DNA of 36,497 nt, from positions 1 to 36,497 of the forward strand of contig NZ_JAVRIC010000032.1 of NCBI RefSeq assembly GCF_031846245.1, in the 5' to 3' direction. The stretch's first letter is position 1. Each line of letters opens with the position of its first letter. Shown here piece by piece: positions 1 to 8,600 of this stretch. The notes below the pieces were generated by a model. That model saw nothing but the letters and a program-made list of their open reading frames with translations. It made no database searches and was not told the DNA's origin. The translations under genes were made by a program, and so were the position numbers. This stretch comes from Banduia mediterranea. GTDB taxonomy: Bacteria > Pseudomonadota > Gammaproteobacteria > Nevskiales > Nevskiaceae.

Positions 1-513
1 CGGCGTGCGCCTGCTGGGCGTCGACGAAGTGGCACGCGCTACCTGCTGCTGCGCAACCGCGACGACCTGTCCGAAGCCCAGGCCCAGCACCTTGACCGCT
101 TGCGCTGGCGCATTGAGGAGTACCACAAAGCCTGGAAGAGTGGCATCGGGGTTGAACGACAACGCTTTCAGAGCCCGGAGAATCTGGAACGGATGCTGGT
201 GATCACCGCCTTCCTGGCCGTGCGTCTGCTGCAACTGCGCGAGCATTTGGATGCTCCGGCGGAAAGCGAGCCGATGCGATCCTGCGATACGGTGCTGACC
301 CCCGAGCAGTGGAGCGTCCTGTGGCGTTCCAGCGAGCGTCGCCCGCTTCCCGATACGCCTCCCTCGCTACGCTGGGCGTGTTTGGCGATCGCCAGACTGG
401 GCGGATTCGCCAACACCAAGCGCACCGGACGTCCGGGATGGGACACCCTCTGGCAGGGATGGGTGCGCCTCCAGGAGCGTGTCGAGGGCTATCAGATGGC
501 TAAGCAGATGTGA
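1..513 (+). CDS. IS4-family (Tn5/IS50-like) transposase, C-terminal part
   Basis: The frame is open from the first base of the window and stops at 511-513, so the N-terminus lies outside. From about residue 35 the protein carries the RWRIEEYHKAWKSG segment, which in Tn5-like transposases holds the catalytic glutamate of the DDE triad (YREK signature). The dimerisation-type C-terminus NLERMLVITAFLAVRLLQLRE follows, then an IS4-type tail. The first roughly 30 residues (TRYLLLRNRDDL) look more like an ISL3-type transposase than a Tn5-type one, so the frame may be a chimera (see findings). The stop codon lies inside the terminal inverted repeat, as is common in compact insertion sequences. The family call for the C-terminal part is firm; whether the element is intact cannot be judged here. 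Confidence 0.8.
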   Translation, partial: RRAPAGRRRSGTRYLLLRNRDDLSEAQAQHLDRLRWRIEEYHKAWKSGIGVERQRFQSPENLERMLVITAFLAVRLLQLREHLDAPAESEPMRSCDTVLTPEQWSVLWRSSERRPLPDTPPSLRWACLAIARLGGFANTKRTGRPGWDTLWQGWVRLQERVEGYQMAKQM

Positions 514-524
514 TCAAGAGACAG
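506..524 (+). repeat. Terminal inverted repeat of the IS4/IS50-like element
   Basis: Read on the minus strand this is CTGTCTCTTGATCACATCT. It differs at one of 19 positions from the IS50 inside end (CTGTCTCTTGATCAGATCT). It overlaps the transposase stop codon and marks the right boundary of the element at about position 524. The 9 bases that follow (525-533, GGCTTTGCC) would be the target duplication, but the left end is outside the window so this cannot be confirmed. Confidence 0.75.
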
Positions 525-582
525 GGCTTTGCCGGGGGATGGTTACTTCGCGGCTTTGCGTCTCTGCGCGAAACCAAGCAGT

Positions 583-1665
583 TCAAGTCAGGTGCGGTCG
601 CTGCAGATATTCCTCGGACTGCATTTCGATCAGGCGCGACTCGGTGCGCTGGAACTCGAACGCGAGGCGACGGCCCGCGTAGATTTCCAGCATCGGAACG
701 TCCGCGGCGATCACCAGCTTGACGCCCCTGTCGTAGAACTCGTCGACCAGATTGACGAAGCGTCGTGCGGTGTCCTCGTCGGCTTCGCGTAACTGCGGAA
801 GGCCGGACAGCAGCACCGTGTGATAGCAGCGCGACAGCTCGATGTAGTCCGCCGCGGCGCGGGCTGTTCGACACAGGTCCTTGAAGTCGAACCACACGAC
901 GTCGGAGGCCACGCGTCGCGTCAGCACCGGCCGTCCGAGGATGTCGATTTCCACATCCTGAGCATAAGTGTCGCCGGATAGCCGCTCGAACATCCGCCGG
1001 AATGCGGCTTCGGCTTCGCTGTTCGCCGGTGTGTAGTACAGCGGTGCCGCGGTGAGTGCGCGCAGGCGGAAATCGTTGGGGCTGTCCACGTGCAGCACGC
1101 GGCAATTGGCTTTGATGCGCTCGATCGCCGGCACGAAGCGTTCGCGCTGCAGGCCCCCGCGATACAGACCGTCCGGTTCGACGTTGCTGGTCGCCACCAG
1201 GGTGACGCCTTCGCGGAACAGCACTTCGGTGAGGCGGCCGAGGATCATCGCGTCGGCGATGTCCGAGATGAAGAATTCGTCGAAGCACAGCACGCGCGCT
1301 TCACCCGCGATCTCCTCGGCGACCAGCGCCACGGGGTCCTGTTCTTCCAGGTAGCGCTTGCGCCGCTGATGAACATCCAGCATGAAACGATGGAAGTGCG
1401 TGCGCAGCTTGCGGCGCAGCGGCAGCGTCTCGAAAAAGCAGTCCATCAGGTAGGTCTTGCCGCGGCCGACGCCGCCCCACAGATACAGGCCCTGTACCGG
1501 CTCCGGGCGAGGCCGCCGCAGACTGAAACGCAGCTTCGGGCGCGGCGCGTTCAGCTCGTCGTAGACTCGTTGCAGGCTGTCGACTGCACGTTGTTGCGCG
1601 ATATCCGCGACGAAGCCCTTGCGCTTCAGGTCGCGCTGATATCGTTCGAGGGGAGTGTCATTCAC
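583..1665 (-). CDS. zapE: Cell division ATPase ZapE (AFG1-like)
   Basis: A 360-residue P-loop ATPase of the AFG1/ZapE family, the usual length. In E. coli ZapE acts at the Z ring late in division. The Walker A GGVGRGKT lies at about residues 64-71 (Lys70), and a Walker B ending in the acidic pair LCFDE at about 126-130. A sensor-like VATSN follows, and the family C-terminus SRLIEMQS is present. The start is GTG: its codon (1663-1665) overlaps the stop of the upstream acyltransferase gene as GTGA, implying translational coupling. No strong Shine-Dalgarno is visible, which fits coupling. The product should be cytoplasmic and membrane-associated. Function follows from family membership; the call is confident. 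Confidence 0.93.
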   Translation of the reverse strand: MNDTPLERYQRDLKRKGFVADIAQQRAVDSLQRVYDELNAPRPKLRFSLRRPRPEPVQGLYLWGGVGRGKTYLMDCFFETLPLRRKLRTHFHRFMLDVHQRRKRYLEEQDPVALVAEEIAGEARVLCFDEFFISDIADAMILGRLTEVLFREGVTLVATSNVEPDGLYRGGLQRERFVPAIERIKANCRVLHVDSPNDFRLRALTAAPLYYTPANSEAEAAFRRMFERLSGDTYAQDVEIDILGRPVLTRRVASDVVWFDFKDLCRTARAAADYIELSRCYHTVLLSGLPQLREADEDTARRFVNLVDEFYDRGVKLVIAADVPMLEIYAGRRLAFEFQRTESRLIEMQSEEYLQRPHLT

Positions 1666-2417
1666 GGCGGCGAAGGATACTCCATCGCATTCGCATGGGT
1701 TCCGTCGACTTCGCCGCAGTGCCGCAGGATCGTCTCGCGCGCCAGGCGGCAGGCCAGTGCCACGGAGGCTCGGTCCGTACCCGAAACGTGGACCGGCTCG
1801 AACAGCTCGACCTCCAGCCGCGACGGATTCGGCAGTATCTGTCCGTCTCCGAGAAAGCGGCGGCTGCCGCGGATCACGGCCGGCACCACCGGCACGCCGG
1901 CGTGCGCCGCCATCAGGAAAGCGCCACCGTGAAACTTGAGCAGCGCCGGATCCGCCTTGAACGTTCCCTCGGGGAAAACGGCGAGCGACTCACCCTGACC
2001 CAGACGCCGGATCAGCGTGCGCAACTGTGCGGCGCCGGCGCGCTTGGACTCGCGTTCGACGAATCGCACGCCCATGGCCTTGATCACGCGCCCGGCCAGT
2101 GGCCAGTTGGCGGCCCCGTGCTGAACCACGAAAGTGAAGCGCCAAGGCAGGCCGGCCATCAGCAGCGGGCCGTCAAGATAGCTTGCGTGATTGCTGACGA
2201 CCACACAGGGTTCCGCGGGAAGCCGTTCCTGGCCTTTCACGCGCAGCGGCGTGCCTACGCACCACAGCCAGACATGCACCGCATTGCGACCGACCCAGCG
2301 GCGTTGGCGCAGGCCCGGCATCAGCAGCGCCAGCGGGGCGCCGATCAGCAGCAGCACGAGAACCGCCAGTGTCAGCGCATAGAGCCCGTAAAGGCGACGA
2401 AGAAGATTCGGAATCAT
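1662..2417 (-). CDS. PlsC-like 1-acylglycerol-3-phosphate acyltransferase
   Basis: A 251-residue membrane acyltransferase of the PlsC/LPLAT superfamily. These enzymes transfer a fatty acyl chain to lysophosphatidic acid or related lysolipids at the inner membrane. A hydrophobic segment spans about residues 8-34. The catalytic NHASYLD motif (HX4D) is at 76-82 and the glycerol-phosphate-binding FPEGT at 148-152. The start at 2417 was chosen because upstream in-frame codons encode unrelated residues and a perfect TATAAT lies just ahead of this ATG. The gene overlaps zapE by four bases and diverges from xerD. Whether it is the main plsC or a paralogue with another acceptor cannot be told, so no symbol is given. 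Confidence 0.88.
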   Translation of the reverse strand: MIPNLLRRLYGLYALTLAVLVLLLIGAPLALLMPGLRQRRWVGRNAVHVWLWCVGTPLRVKGQERLPAEPCVVVSNHASYLDGPLLMAGLPWRFTFVVQHGAANWPLAGRVIKAMGVRFVERESKRAGAAQLRTLIRRLGQGESLAVFPEGTFKADPALLKFHGGAFLMAAHAGVPVVPAVIRGSRRFLGDGQILPNPSRLEVELFEPVHVSGTDRASVALACRLARETILRHCGEVDGTHANAMEYPSPP

Positions 2418-2426
2418 GGAACTGCG

Positions 2427-2432
2427 ATTATA
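2427..2432 (-). promoter_or_regulatory. Consensus -10 element for the acyltransferase-zapE unit
   Basis: On the minus strand these bases read TATAAT, a perfect sigma-70 -10 hexamer, ending 9 bases before the acyltransferase ATG. No convincing -35 is visible at 16-18 bases. If used, transcription would start about at the ATG, giving a leaderless or nearly leaderless mRNA. The neighbouring plus-strand TATAGA could serve xerD, so the 46-base gap may hold overlapping divergent promoters. Confidence 0.4.
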
Positions 2433-2463
2433 GAAAGCATTTCCGCTTCCGGCGTACCGACGC

Positions 2464-3414
2464 ATGCCCAGACACCGCTATGCCGAATCCCTGCTGCCGC
2501 CGCGGCCAGCCGCGCAGGACGAGGCCCGGATCGAGCGCTTCGTCGACGCAGTGTGGCTGGAGCAGGGATTGTCGGCGCAGACGCAATCGGCCTACCGTTC
2601 CGATCTCGGCCTGCTGGCGCGTTGGCTGCTCGGTCGGAACCGGAGTCTGGAGCGTGCCAGCGAGGCGGACCTCAAAGCCTATTTCGCGTGGCGCGCGCGC
2701 GAGCCGGACGGTTGGCCGTTCGCGGCGCGCACGCAGGCGCGCCTGCTCAGCAGCCTGCGCCGCTTCTATCAGCAGCTGCTGCGTGACGGCGAGCGCCGCG
2801 ACGATCCCAGCGCGCGCATCAGCGGTCCCAGGCTCGGTCGCCCGCTGCCCAAGACCTTGTCCGGACATGATGTCGAGCGTCTGCTGGCCGCGCCCCCGGT
2901 CGGGGAACCGCTGGGACTGCGTGATCGCGCGATGCTGGAATTAATGTACGCCAGCGGTCTGCGCGTGTCCGAATTGGTGAGCCTGCGATCCGATCAGTAC
3001 AGTCCCAATGCGCAGGCGGTTCAGCTTGTCGGAAAAGGCGGGCGCGAGCGTCTGGTGCCGGTGGGCGACGAGGCCGATCATTGGCTCGGCCGTTACCTTG
3101 AACAGGCGCGGCCCGTCCTGATCCGGGGCCGCGCCTCGGAGGTATTGTTCGTCAGCCAGCAGGGTGGAGCGATGAGCCGCCAGAATTTCTGGTTGCGACT
3201 CAAGGCGCATGCGCAGGCAGCCGGCATCCGCCAGACGCTGTCGCCGCATACCCTGCGGCACGCCTTCGCGACGCACCTGGTGGATCACGGTGCCGACCTG
3301 CGCGTGGTGCAGATGTTGCTGGGACACAGCGACCTGTCGACCACGCAGATCTACACGCATGTGGCGCGTGCGCGCCTCAAGAGCCTGCATGCCCGGCACC
3401 ATCCGCGCGGCTGA
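2464..3414 (+). CDS. xerD: Site-specific tyrosine recombinase XerD
   Basis: A 316-residue tyrosine recombinase. With XerC it resolves chromosome dimers at dif under FtsK control. An N-terminal SAM-like core-binding domain covers about residues 20-110. The C-terminal catalytic domain shows every active-site residue: Arg167 (SGLRVSEL), Lys191 (GKGGRERL), His262 and Arg265 (HTLRH), His288 (LGHSD) and nucleophile Tyr297. XerD is preferred over XerC because the next gene is dsbC, and xerD-dsbC adjacency is common in gammaproteobacteria. The N-terminus is about 15 residues longer than usual and the true start could be slightly downstream. The usual next neighbour recJ is absent. Confidence 0.93.
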   Translation: MPRHRYAESLLPPRPAAQDEARIERFVDAVWLEQGLSAQTQSAYRSDLGLLARWLLGRNRSLERASEADLKAYFAWRAREPDGWPFAARTQARLLSSLRRFYQQLLRDGERRDDPSARISGPRLGRPLPKTLSGHDVERLLAAPPVGEPLGLRDRAMLELMYASGLRVSELVSLRSDQYSPNAQAVQLVGKGGRERLVPVGDEADHWLGRYLEQARPVLIRGRASEVLFVSQQGGAMSRQNFWLRLKAHAQAAGIRQTLSPHTLRHAFATHLVDHGADLRVVQMLLGHSDLSTTQIYTHVARARLKSLHARHHPRG

Positions 3415-3533
3415 CGGCGCACCCGTGTTCAGGCTGTGTTCAGGCCGCGACTTCAACAGGATTGAATGTGCGAGAACTTGCGTGGTTCAAATTTGTCATA
3501 CTCGCGCCCCTCATGTTGTTTCGTGCCCGCCCG

Positions 3534-4361
3534 ATGAAACCGATACTGCGCCTCAGCTTTCTGCTGTCTCTTGGTCTTGCCGCCTGTGGCGGAGACCAGC
3601 CCGCCGAACCCGCGACCGAAACCAAGCCGGCCACAGCGCCGGTGGCTCTGGAAGTGGCACCGGAAGTCAGCGAACAGGAGCGCGAGCAGATCGTCGCCAA
3701 TCTGCAGGCGCATCTGCCGGAACTGACGCCCGACGCGATCCGCGGCACGCCGATGCCGGGCATCTTCGAAATCCAGAGCGGGCAGGTCTTCGGTTACGTC
3801 TCCGAGAGTGGCCGCTACCTGATCGAAGGCGATCTGATCGATCTGCAGACCGGAGTCGCGCTGACCGAGGAGCGCCGCAAGGCGCAGCGTGTGGCGATCC
3901 TGGACTCCCTGCGGGACGATCACGTGATTTCCTATGCGCCGCCGTCCGGCACTCCGGTCAGGCATTCGGTCTGGGTGTTCACCGATGTCGACTGCGGCTA
4001 TTGTCGCAAGCTGCATTCCGAGCTGGACAGCTATCTGGCGAAGGGCATCAAGATCAACTATCTGTTCTATCCGCGTTCCGGGCCCGGTTCGCCCTCGTTC
4101 AACAAGGCGGTCTCGGTGTGGTGTGCCGACGACCCGCATGCCGCGATGACCACGGCCAAGAACGGCGCCAGCATCGAGGCCAAATCCTGCGAGAACCCGG
4201 TCATGGACGACTATCGTCTGGGGCAGGAGATGGGGCTGCGTGGCACGCCGATGATCGTGCTCGACGATGGTGAAGTCGTGCAGGGCTATCTGCCGGCGGC
4301 CGCGCTGGCAGCGCGCCTCGCTTCCGCTCCGAAAGCCGATCCGGTCCCGGCCAAATCCTGA
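3534..4361 (+). CDS. dsbC: DsbC-family thiol:disulfide isomerase, predicted lipoprotein
   Basis: A 275-residue DsbC/DsbG-type protein that reshuffles disulfides in envelope proteins. The active site is CGYC (Cys154, Cys157) in a thioredoxin fold, with the cis-proline segment GTPMIVL. A second cysteine pair (WCADD and KSCEN) matches the structural disulfide of DsbC. The N-terminal half corresponds to the dimerisation domain. The start MKPILRL was chosen because it gives a clean signal sequence ending in LAAC (Cys18), a lipobox; E. coli DsbC has an ordinary signal peptide, so membrane anchoring is unusual. The Asp after +2 (CGGD) does not give a clear Lol-avoidance signal. The gene follows xerD after 119 bases. 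Confidence 0.9.
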   Translation: MKPILRLSFLLSLGLAACGGDQPAEPATETKPATAPVALEVAPEVSEQEREQIVANLQAHLPELTPDAIRGTPMPGIFEIQSGQVFGYVSESGRYLIEGDLIDLQTGVALTEERRKAQRVAILDSLRDDHVISYAPPSGTPVRHSVWVFTDVDCGYCRKLHSELDSYLAKGIKINYLFYPRSGPGSPSFNKAVSVWCADDPHAAMTTAKNGASIEAKSCENPVMDDYRLGQEMGLRGTPMIVLDDGEVVQGYLPAAALAARLASAPKADPVPAKS

Positions 4362-4366
4362 TCGAC

Positions 4367-5644
4367 GTGGCCGACGGCCATGAGCACTCCTCGAACCCAG
4401 ACGCGCCGCCGGTAGCGCCCAAGGTACGATCGCATCGCGCGCTGGTGCTGCTGCTCGGCGCCCTGGCTTCGTTCGGTCCCTTGTCGATCGACATGTATCT
4501 GCCGAGCTTCCCGAGGCTCGCGCAGGTGTTCGGGGCCAGTGAGGCCAGCATCCAGCTCACGCTCGGCGCCTACATGATCGGCGTGGCCGGCGGTCAGTTG
4601 GTCTATGGGCCGCTGATCGATCGTTTCGGTCGACGCCGCCCCCTGATGCTGGGCCTGATGCTGTACATCGCCGCCTCGTTCGGATGCGCCATCGCCGCGA
4701 GCGCGGAACAGCTGATGCTGTGGCGCCTGTTGCAGGCACTGGGCGGTGCGGTCGGTATCGTCTGCTGCCGCGCGATCGTGCGCGATCTGTTCGAGCCGCG
4801 CGAGGGCGCGCGGGTGCTGTCGATGCAGATTCTGGTCATGGGCGCGGCACCGATCCTCGCGCCGACTCTGGGTGGACAGATGCTGCTGTTCGCCGACTGG
4901 TGGGCGATCTTCGTGTTTCTGGGTCTGGTGGGCGTCGCCTGCCTCTTTGCCGTACACCGCATGCTGCCGGAAACCCTGCCGCCGCAGGCGCGCGCGCAGC
5001 GTTTGGCGCTGAGGCGGGTGATTTCAGACTACTGGCGTCTGCTGCGTCACCGTCGTCTGATCGGCTTCGCCTTGACCAGCGGTTTGGGTTTCGCCGGAAT
5101 GTTTGCCTATATCGCGGGTTCGCCGTTCGTGTTCGTCGAACTCTATGGGGTCTCGCCGCAGCGTTTCAGTGTGCTGTTCGGCATCAATGCCGCGGGTTTC
5201 ATCGCCGCGTCCCAGGTCAATGCGCGCTTGCTGCGTCGTTTCGAGCCGGAGGCGATCCTGCCCAAGGCTTCGATGCTCTATGGCGTTTCGAGTCTGGTGC
5301 TGGTGGCGGTGGCAGCCACGCAGTGGGGCGGCATCACGGCCTTGATGATTCCGCTGTTCGCGACCTTGTGCAGCCTCGGCATGATGGCGCCGAACGCCAC
5401 GATGCTGGCGCTGGCGCCGTTCCGGCGGGAAGCCGGCACCGCCTCGGCCTTGACCGGCATGTTGCAGTTGGGCGCTGGTGCGCTCAGCGGGGCGCTGGTG
5501 GGCCTGTTCGCCAACGGCACGGCCTTGCCGATGGCCGGGATCATCCTGGTCTGGGCGGTGCTCAGCGCGCTATGCCTGCGCATGGGCCAGCGCGCCGCGC
5601 GCCGCGCGCTGGCCGATCAGGCGGCGCCGGCTTCGAGCAACTGA
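4367..5644 (+). CDS. Bcr/CflA-family multidrug efflux transporter (MFS)
   Basis: A 425-residue major facilitator protein with 12 predicted membrane segments, of the drug:proton antiporter subfamily that includes Bcr (bicyclomycin) and CflA. The first helix carries the subfamily hallmark LSIDMYLPSFP. The MFS motif A appears as GPLIDRFGRRRP between helices 2 and 3, and the motif-C-like region reads MGAAPILAPTLGG. The start is a GTG five bases after the dsbC stop, so coexpression with dsbC is likely. No clear ribosome-binding site is visible. The 3' end overlaps the convergent addA-like gene by 28 bases. The substrate cannot be predicted. Confidence 0.9.
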   Translation: MADGHEHSSNPDAPPVAPKVRSHRALVLLLGALASFGPLSIDMYLPSFPRLAQVFGASEASIQLTLGAYMIGVAGGQLVYGPLIDRFGRRRPLMLGLMLYIAASFGCAIAASAEQLMLWRLLQALGGAVGIVCCRAIVRDLFEPREGARVLSMQILVMGAAPILAPTLGGQMLLFADWWAIFVFLGLVGVACLFAVHRMLPETLPPQARAQRLALRRVISDYWRLLRHRRLIGFALTSGLGFAGMFAYIAGSPFVFVELYGVSPQRFSVLFGINAAGFIAASQVNARLLRRFEPEAILPKASMLYGVSSLVLVAVAATQWGGITALMIPLFATLCSLGMMAPNATMLALAPFRREAGTASALTGMLQLGAGALSGALVGLFANGTALPMAGIILVWAVLSALCLRMGQRAARRALADQAAPASSN

Positions 5645-8600
5645 GCGGTCTCGGCGAAGTACAGCGCGGCGCGGATCGTACGTCCCGGCATCAGGCCGCC
5701 GAGCAGGCGCACATAGACTGCCATCTGCGAGGCATAGCGTTGCCCGGCCTGCGCCACGTACGCGTCCAGCAGCGAAGCCTCGACCGGCCGCGCCGCCGCC
5801 TTGTAGTCGATGATCCAGAGCGTGCCGTCGGCGTCCTCGAAACAGCGGTCGATCACCGCAGAGACCCAGCGGTCGTCGAGATAGGCGGCCAGGTGATACT
5901 CGTTGCGGGCCCAGGGTTTGGCGTCGAGAATCCAGCGGCCGCGTTCGCTGTCCAGCGTGCGCGCCACCAATTCCAGCACGCGTGACACGGCGGCAGCCAC
6001 CTGTGGCGCCGGCAGGCCCATGCGGCGCAAGCCGGCGGCCAGGGAATCGCGCCGCGAGGCACCGCGGTCGCTCCAGGCCGCGAGGCCGTCCTTGGCGATC
6101 TTCTCCAGCGTCTCGTGATAGAGCGTGCCGACGAGTTGGGCGTAAATGTCGCCCGGCGCGATGTCCTCGGCGCGCCATTCAAGCTTGTTGTCCTGTGCGT
6201 CGAGCACCGCTTCGCTGGGCTTGAGGGTCCGGGTTTCGACCGGGCGATAGAGTCCGCTCAGATCCGGCTCGAAACGGTAGTTCAGCGGCAGACGCGGCGC
6301 GCGCGGCACCGAGGCGTCCCGATCGGCGGCGGCTTCGCTGTCCGCGGTCTGCGTGAAGGCGCTCCATTGCGGCGCGATCACCGGTTCCAGCAGGCGCGCG
6401 AACGAATGGGCGGCGAATTTCGGCAATCCCGCATCGTCGGTGTCGGCACAGGCGTACAGCCGCAGGCTGCACTTGGCGCGAGTGACCGCCACGTAGAGCA
6501 GGCGCAGGGTTTCGGCGCGGCGTTCGGCGACGTGCTGTTCGTGTACCCAGTCATAAAGACGGTGCGCGGGGTCGTCCTCGGCCAGGGTCTGCGGCGGCTG
6601 CGGGACCAGCAGTTCCGCGCCGCGCAGCGCGCGCAGGTGCCACAGCGGCTTGTCTTCGTTGCGCGGGCCCTTGTGCGTACCGACCAGCAGCACATGGTCG
6701 AATTCCAGGCCCTTGGCCTTGTGCACCGTCATCACCTGAATCTGGCCGGCGCGCGGCGAGGCATAGAGCTGGTCGAGGCCGCGTTGCAGCGCTTCAAGAT
6801 CGGCGATTGCACCGCCGCGGCTGTGCTGGCGCAACAGGCGCTGGGTCGCGCGCAGATCGTCGAGTTCATCGCGATCGATACAACCGGGCCCGCCGAGCGC
6901 CTGCCACAAGGCCTCGGTGCGATCCGCGAGATGGGTGCGCAGCGCGGCGTCGCGCGCGCAGGCCTTGAGTGCAGCCAGCAGGCGCGCGACTCGGGCGCGG
7001 CCTTCCTCGCTGAGCGCGGCATCGTCGGCGCGCTCGCGCAGGCGCTCCGGCCAGGGCCGCTCGCGCTGAGCGCGCGACAGGACCAGCAGGTCCGCCCAGC
7101 TCAGGCCCACGAACGGCGCACGCAGCAGTTGCGTCCACGACAGGCGGTCCGCCGGGTGCCACAGCGCGCGTGCCGTGGCCACGTAGTCACGTACCGCCGG
7201 CAGGGCGGCGAGCGCGTCGATGTCCTGGCAGGCCGGAGACAGGCCGCGTACGCGCAAGGCGCGGATCACCGGCGCGAGCACGCCGCGCGTGCGTCCGAGC
7301 ACGGCCACGCTGCCGCCCTGAATCAGTTGCGCCGCGTCGGCGGCGACGCGCATCGCAGCCGCGTCTTCCTGTTCGCGCGCGAAGCCGAGAATCTCGACGC
7401 CGCCCGGCGCGCAGATGCGCTGCGGCACGCTCGGCGAAAACGGCACCAGGCCGATATCGGCGTCCTCCTGGGGCGGGAAGATCCGCTCGAACGCGGCGTT
7501 GAACCAGTCGACCACGGCCGGCAGGCTGCGAAAGTTCGCGGACAGCGCCAGGCAGCGCAGCGGCAGTTCGCCGAGCCGCTGTTCGCGCCACAGGTCCAGG
7601 AACAGCCGCACCTCGGCCTTGCGGAAGGCGTAGATCGATTGCTGCGGATCGCCGACCAGGAACAGCGAGCGACCGTCGCCGGGCTGCCAGCCCTCGGTGA
7701 GTTGCAGCAGCAGCGCGATCTGCGCCTCGCTGGTGTCCTGCATTTCGTCGACCAGCAAATGGCGGATGCGGCGGTCGCTGGCGAGCAGCGCCTCGCCGTA
7801 GGCGGCGCCGTGCTCGCCCGGCGGGCGCAGGGCCGCCAGTGCGGATTGGGCGATCTGCTGGAAATCGGTTTCGCCGCGTTCGCCGAAGACAATGCGCAGG
7901 TGCGCGGCCAGCCGGCGCATCACGCGCAGCAGCGCACGCTTGAGTTCACGCAGGGATTCGGGATAGTCCGCGTCCGGCAGCTTGCGCACCGCCACACAGG
8001 CGGCTTCGAGCCGGCCGTCGCCGTCCCAGGCTTCGCACAGGTCTTTCATGCGCGCGGTGTAGGCCTGGCCCTTGATGAAGCCGCTCCTGATGCTGATGCC
8101 ACCCTTCTTGCGCAGGCCGTCGCTGTTGGTCAACAGCAGGCCGATCAGCTGGCGCCACTGCGGCAGGGCGTCGGCGCTGGCGTCCGGCCAGGCCTCGATG
8201 TCGGTGGCCCAGGCGAACAGTTCGTGTTGTCGCGCGGCCTCGTGTGCGATCAGCACCAGTTCGGTACAGGTGGCGTCGCCGAGCAGGTTCTGCAGCTCAT
8301 GCAGGCTGTGCTCGATCATCAGATGCAGCAGTTCGCTTTCGGCGGATTCCCAGGCTTCGTCGCTGGCGCGCAGCAAACGCGGCAGCCATTGCTCGCGGCG
8401 CGCCAGCATGTCCGCCAGACGCGGCAGCAGGCGGTCGATGCGGTTGTCGGCGAGACGCAGCAGGACTTGCAGGGCGTCATGGTCCTCGGCGGCGAGGTCG
8501 CGGTCTTCGAGTTCCGCGAACAGGCGCGTGACCGCCTCGGCGTAGAGCGGCCAGGCATCATCGGCGATGCGCACCGGTCCGCCGAGTCCGGAACTCAGCG

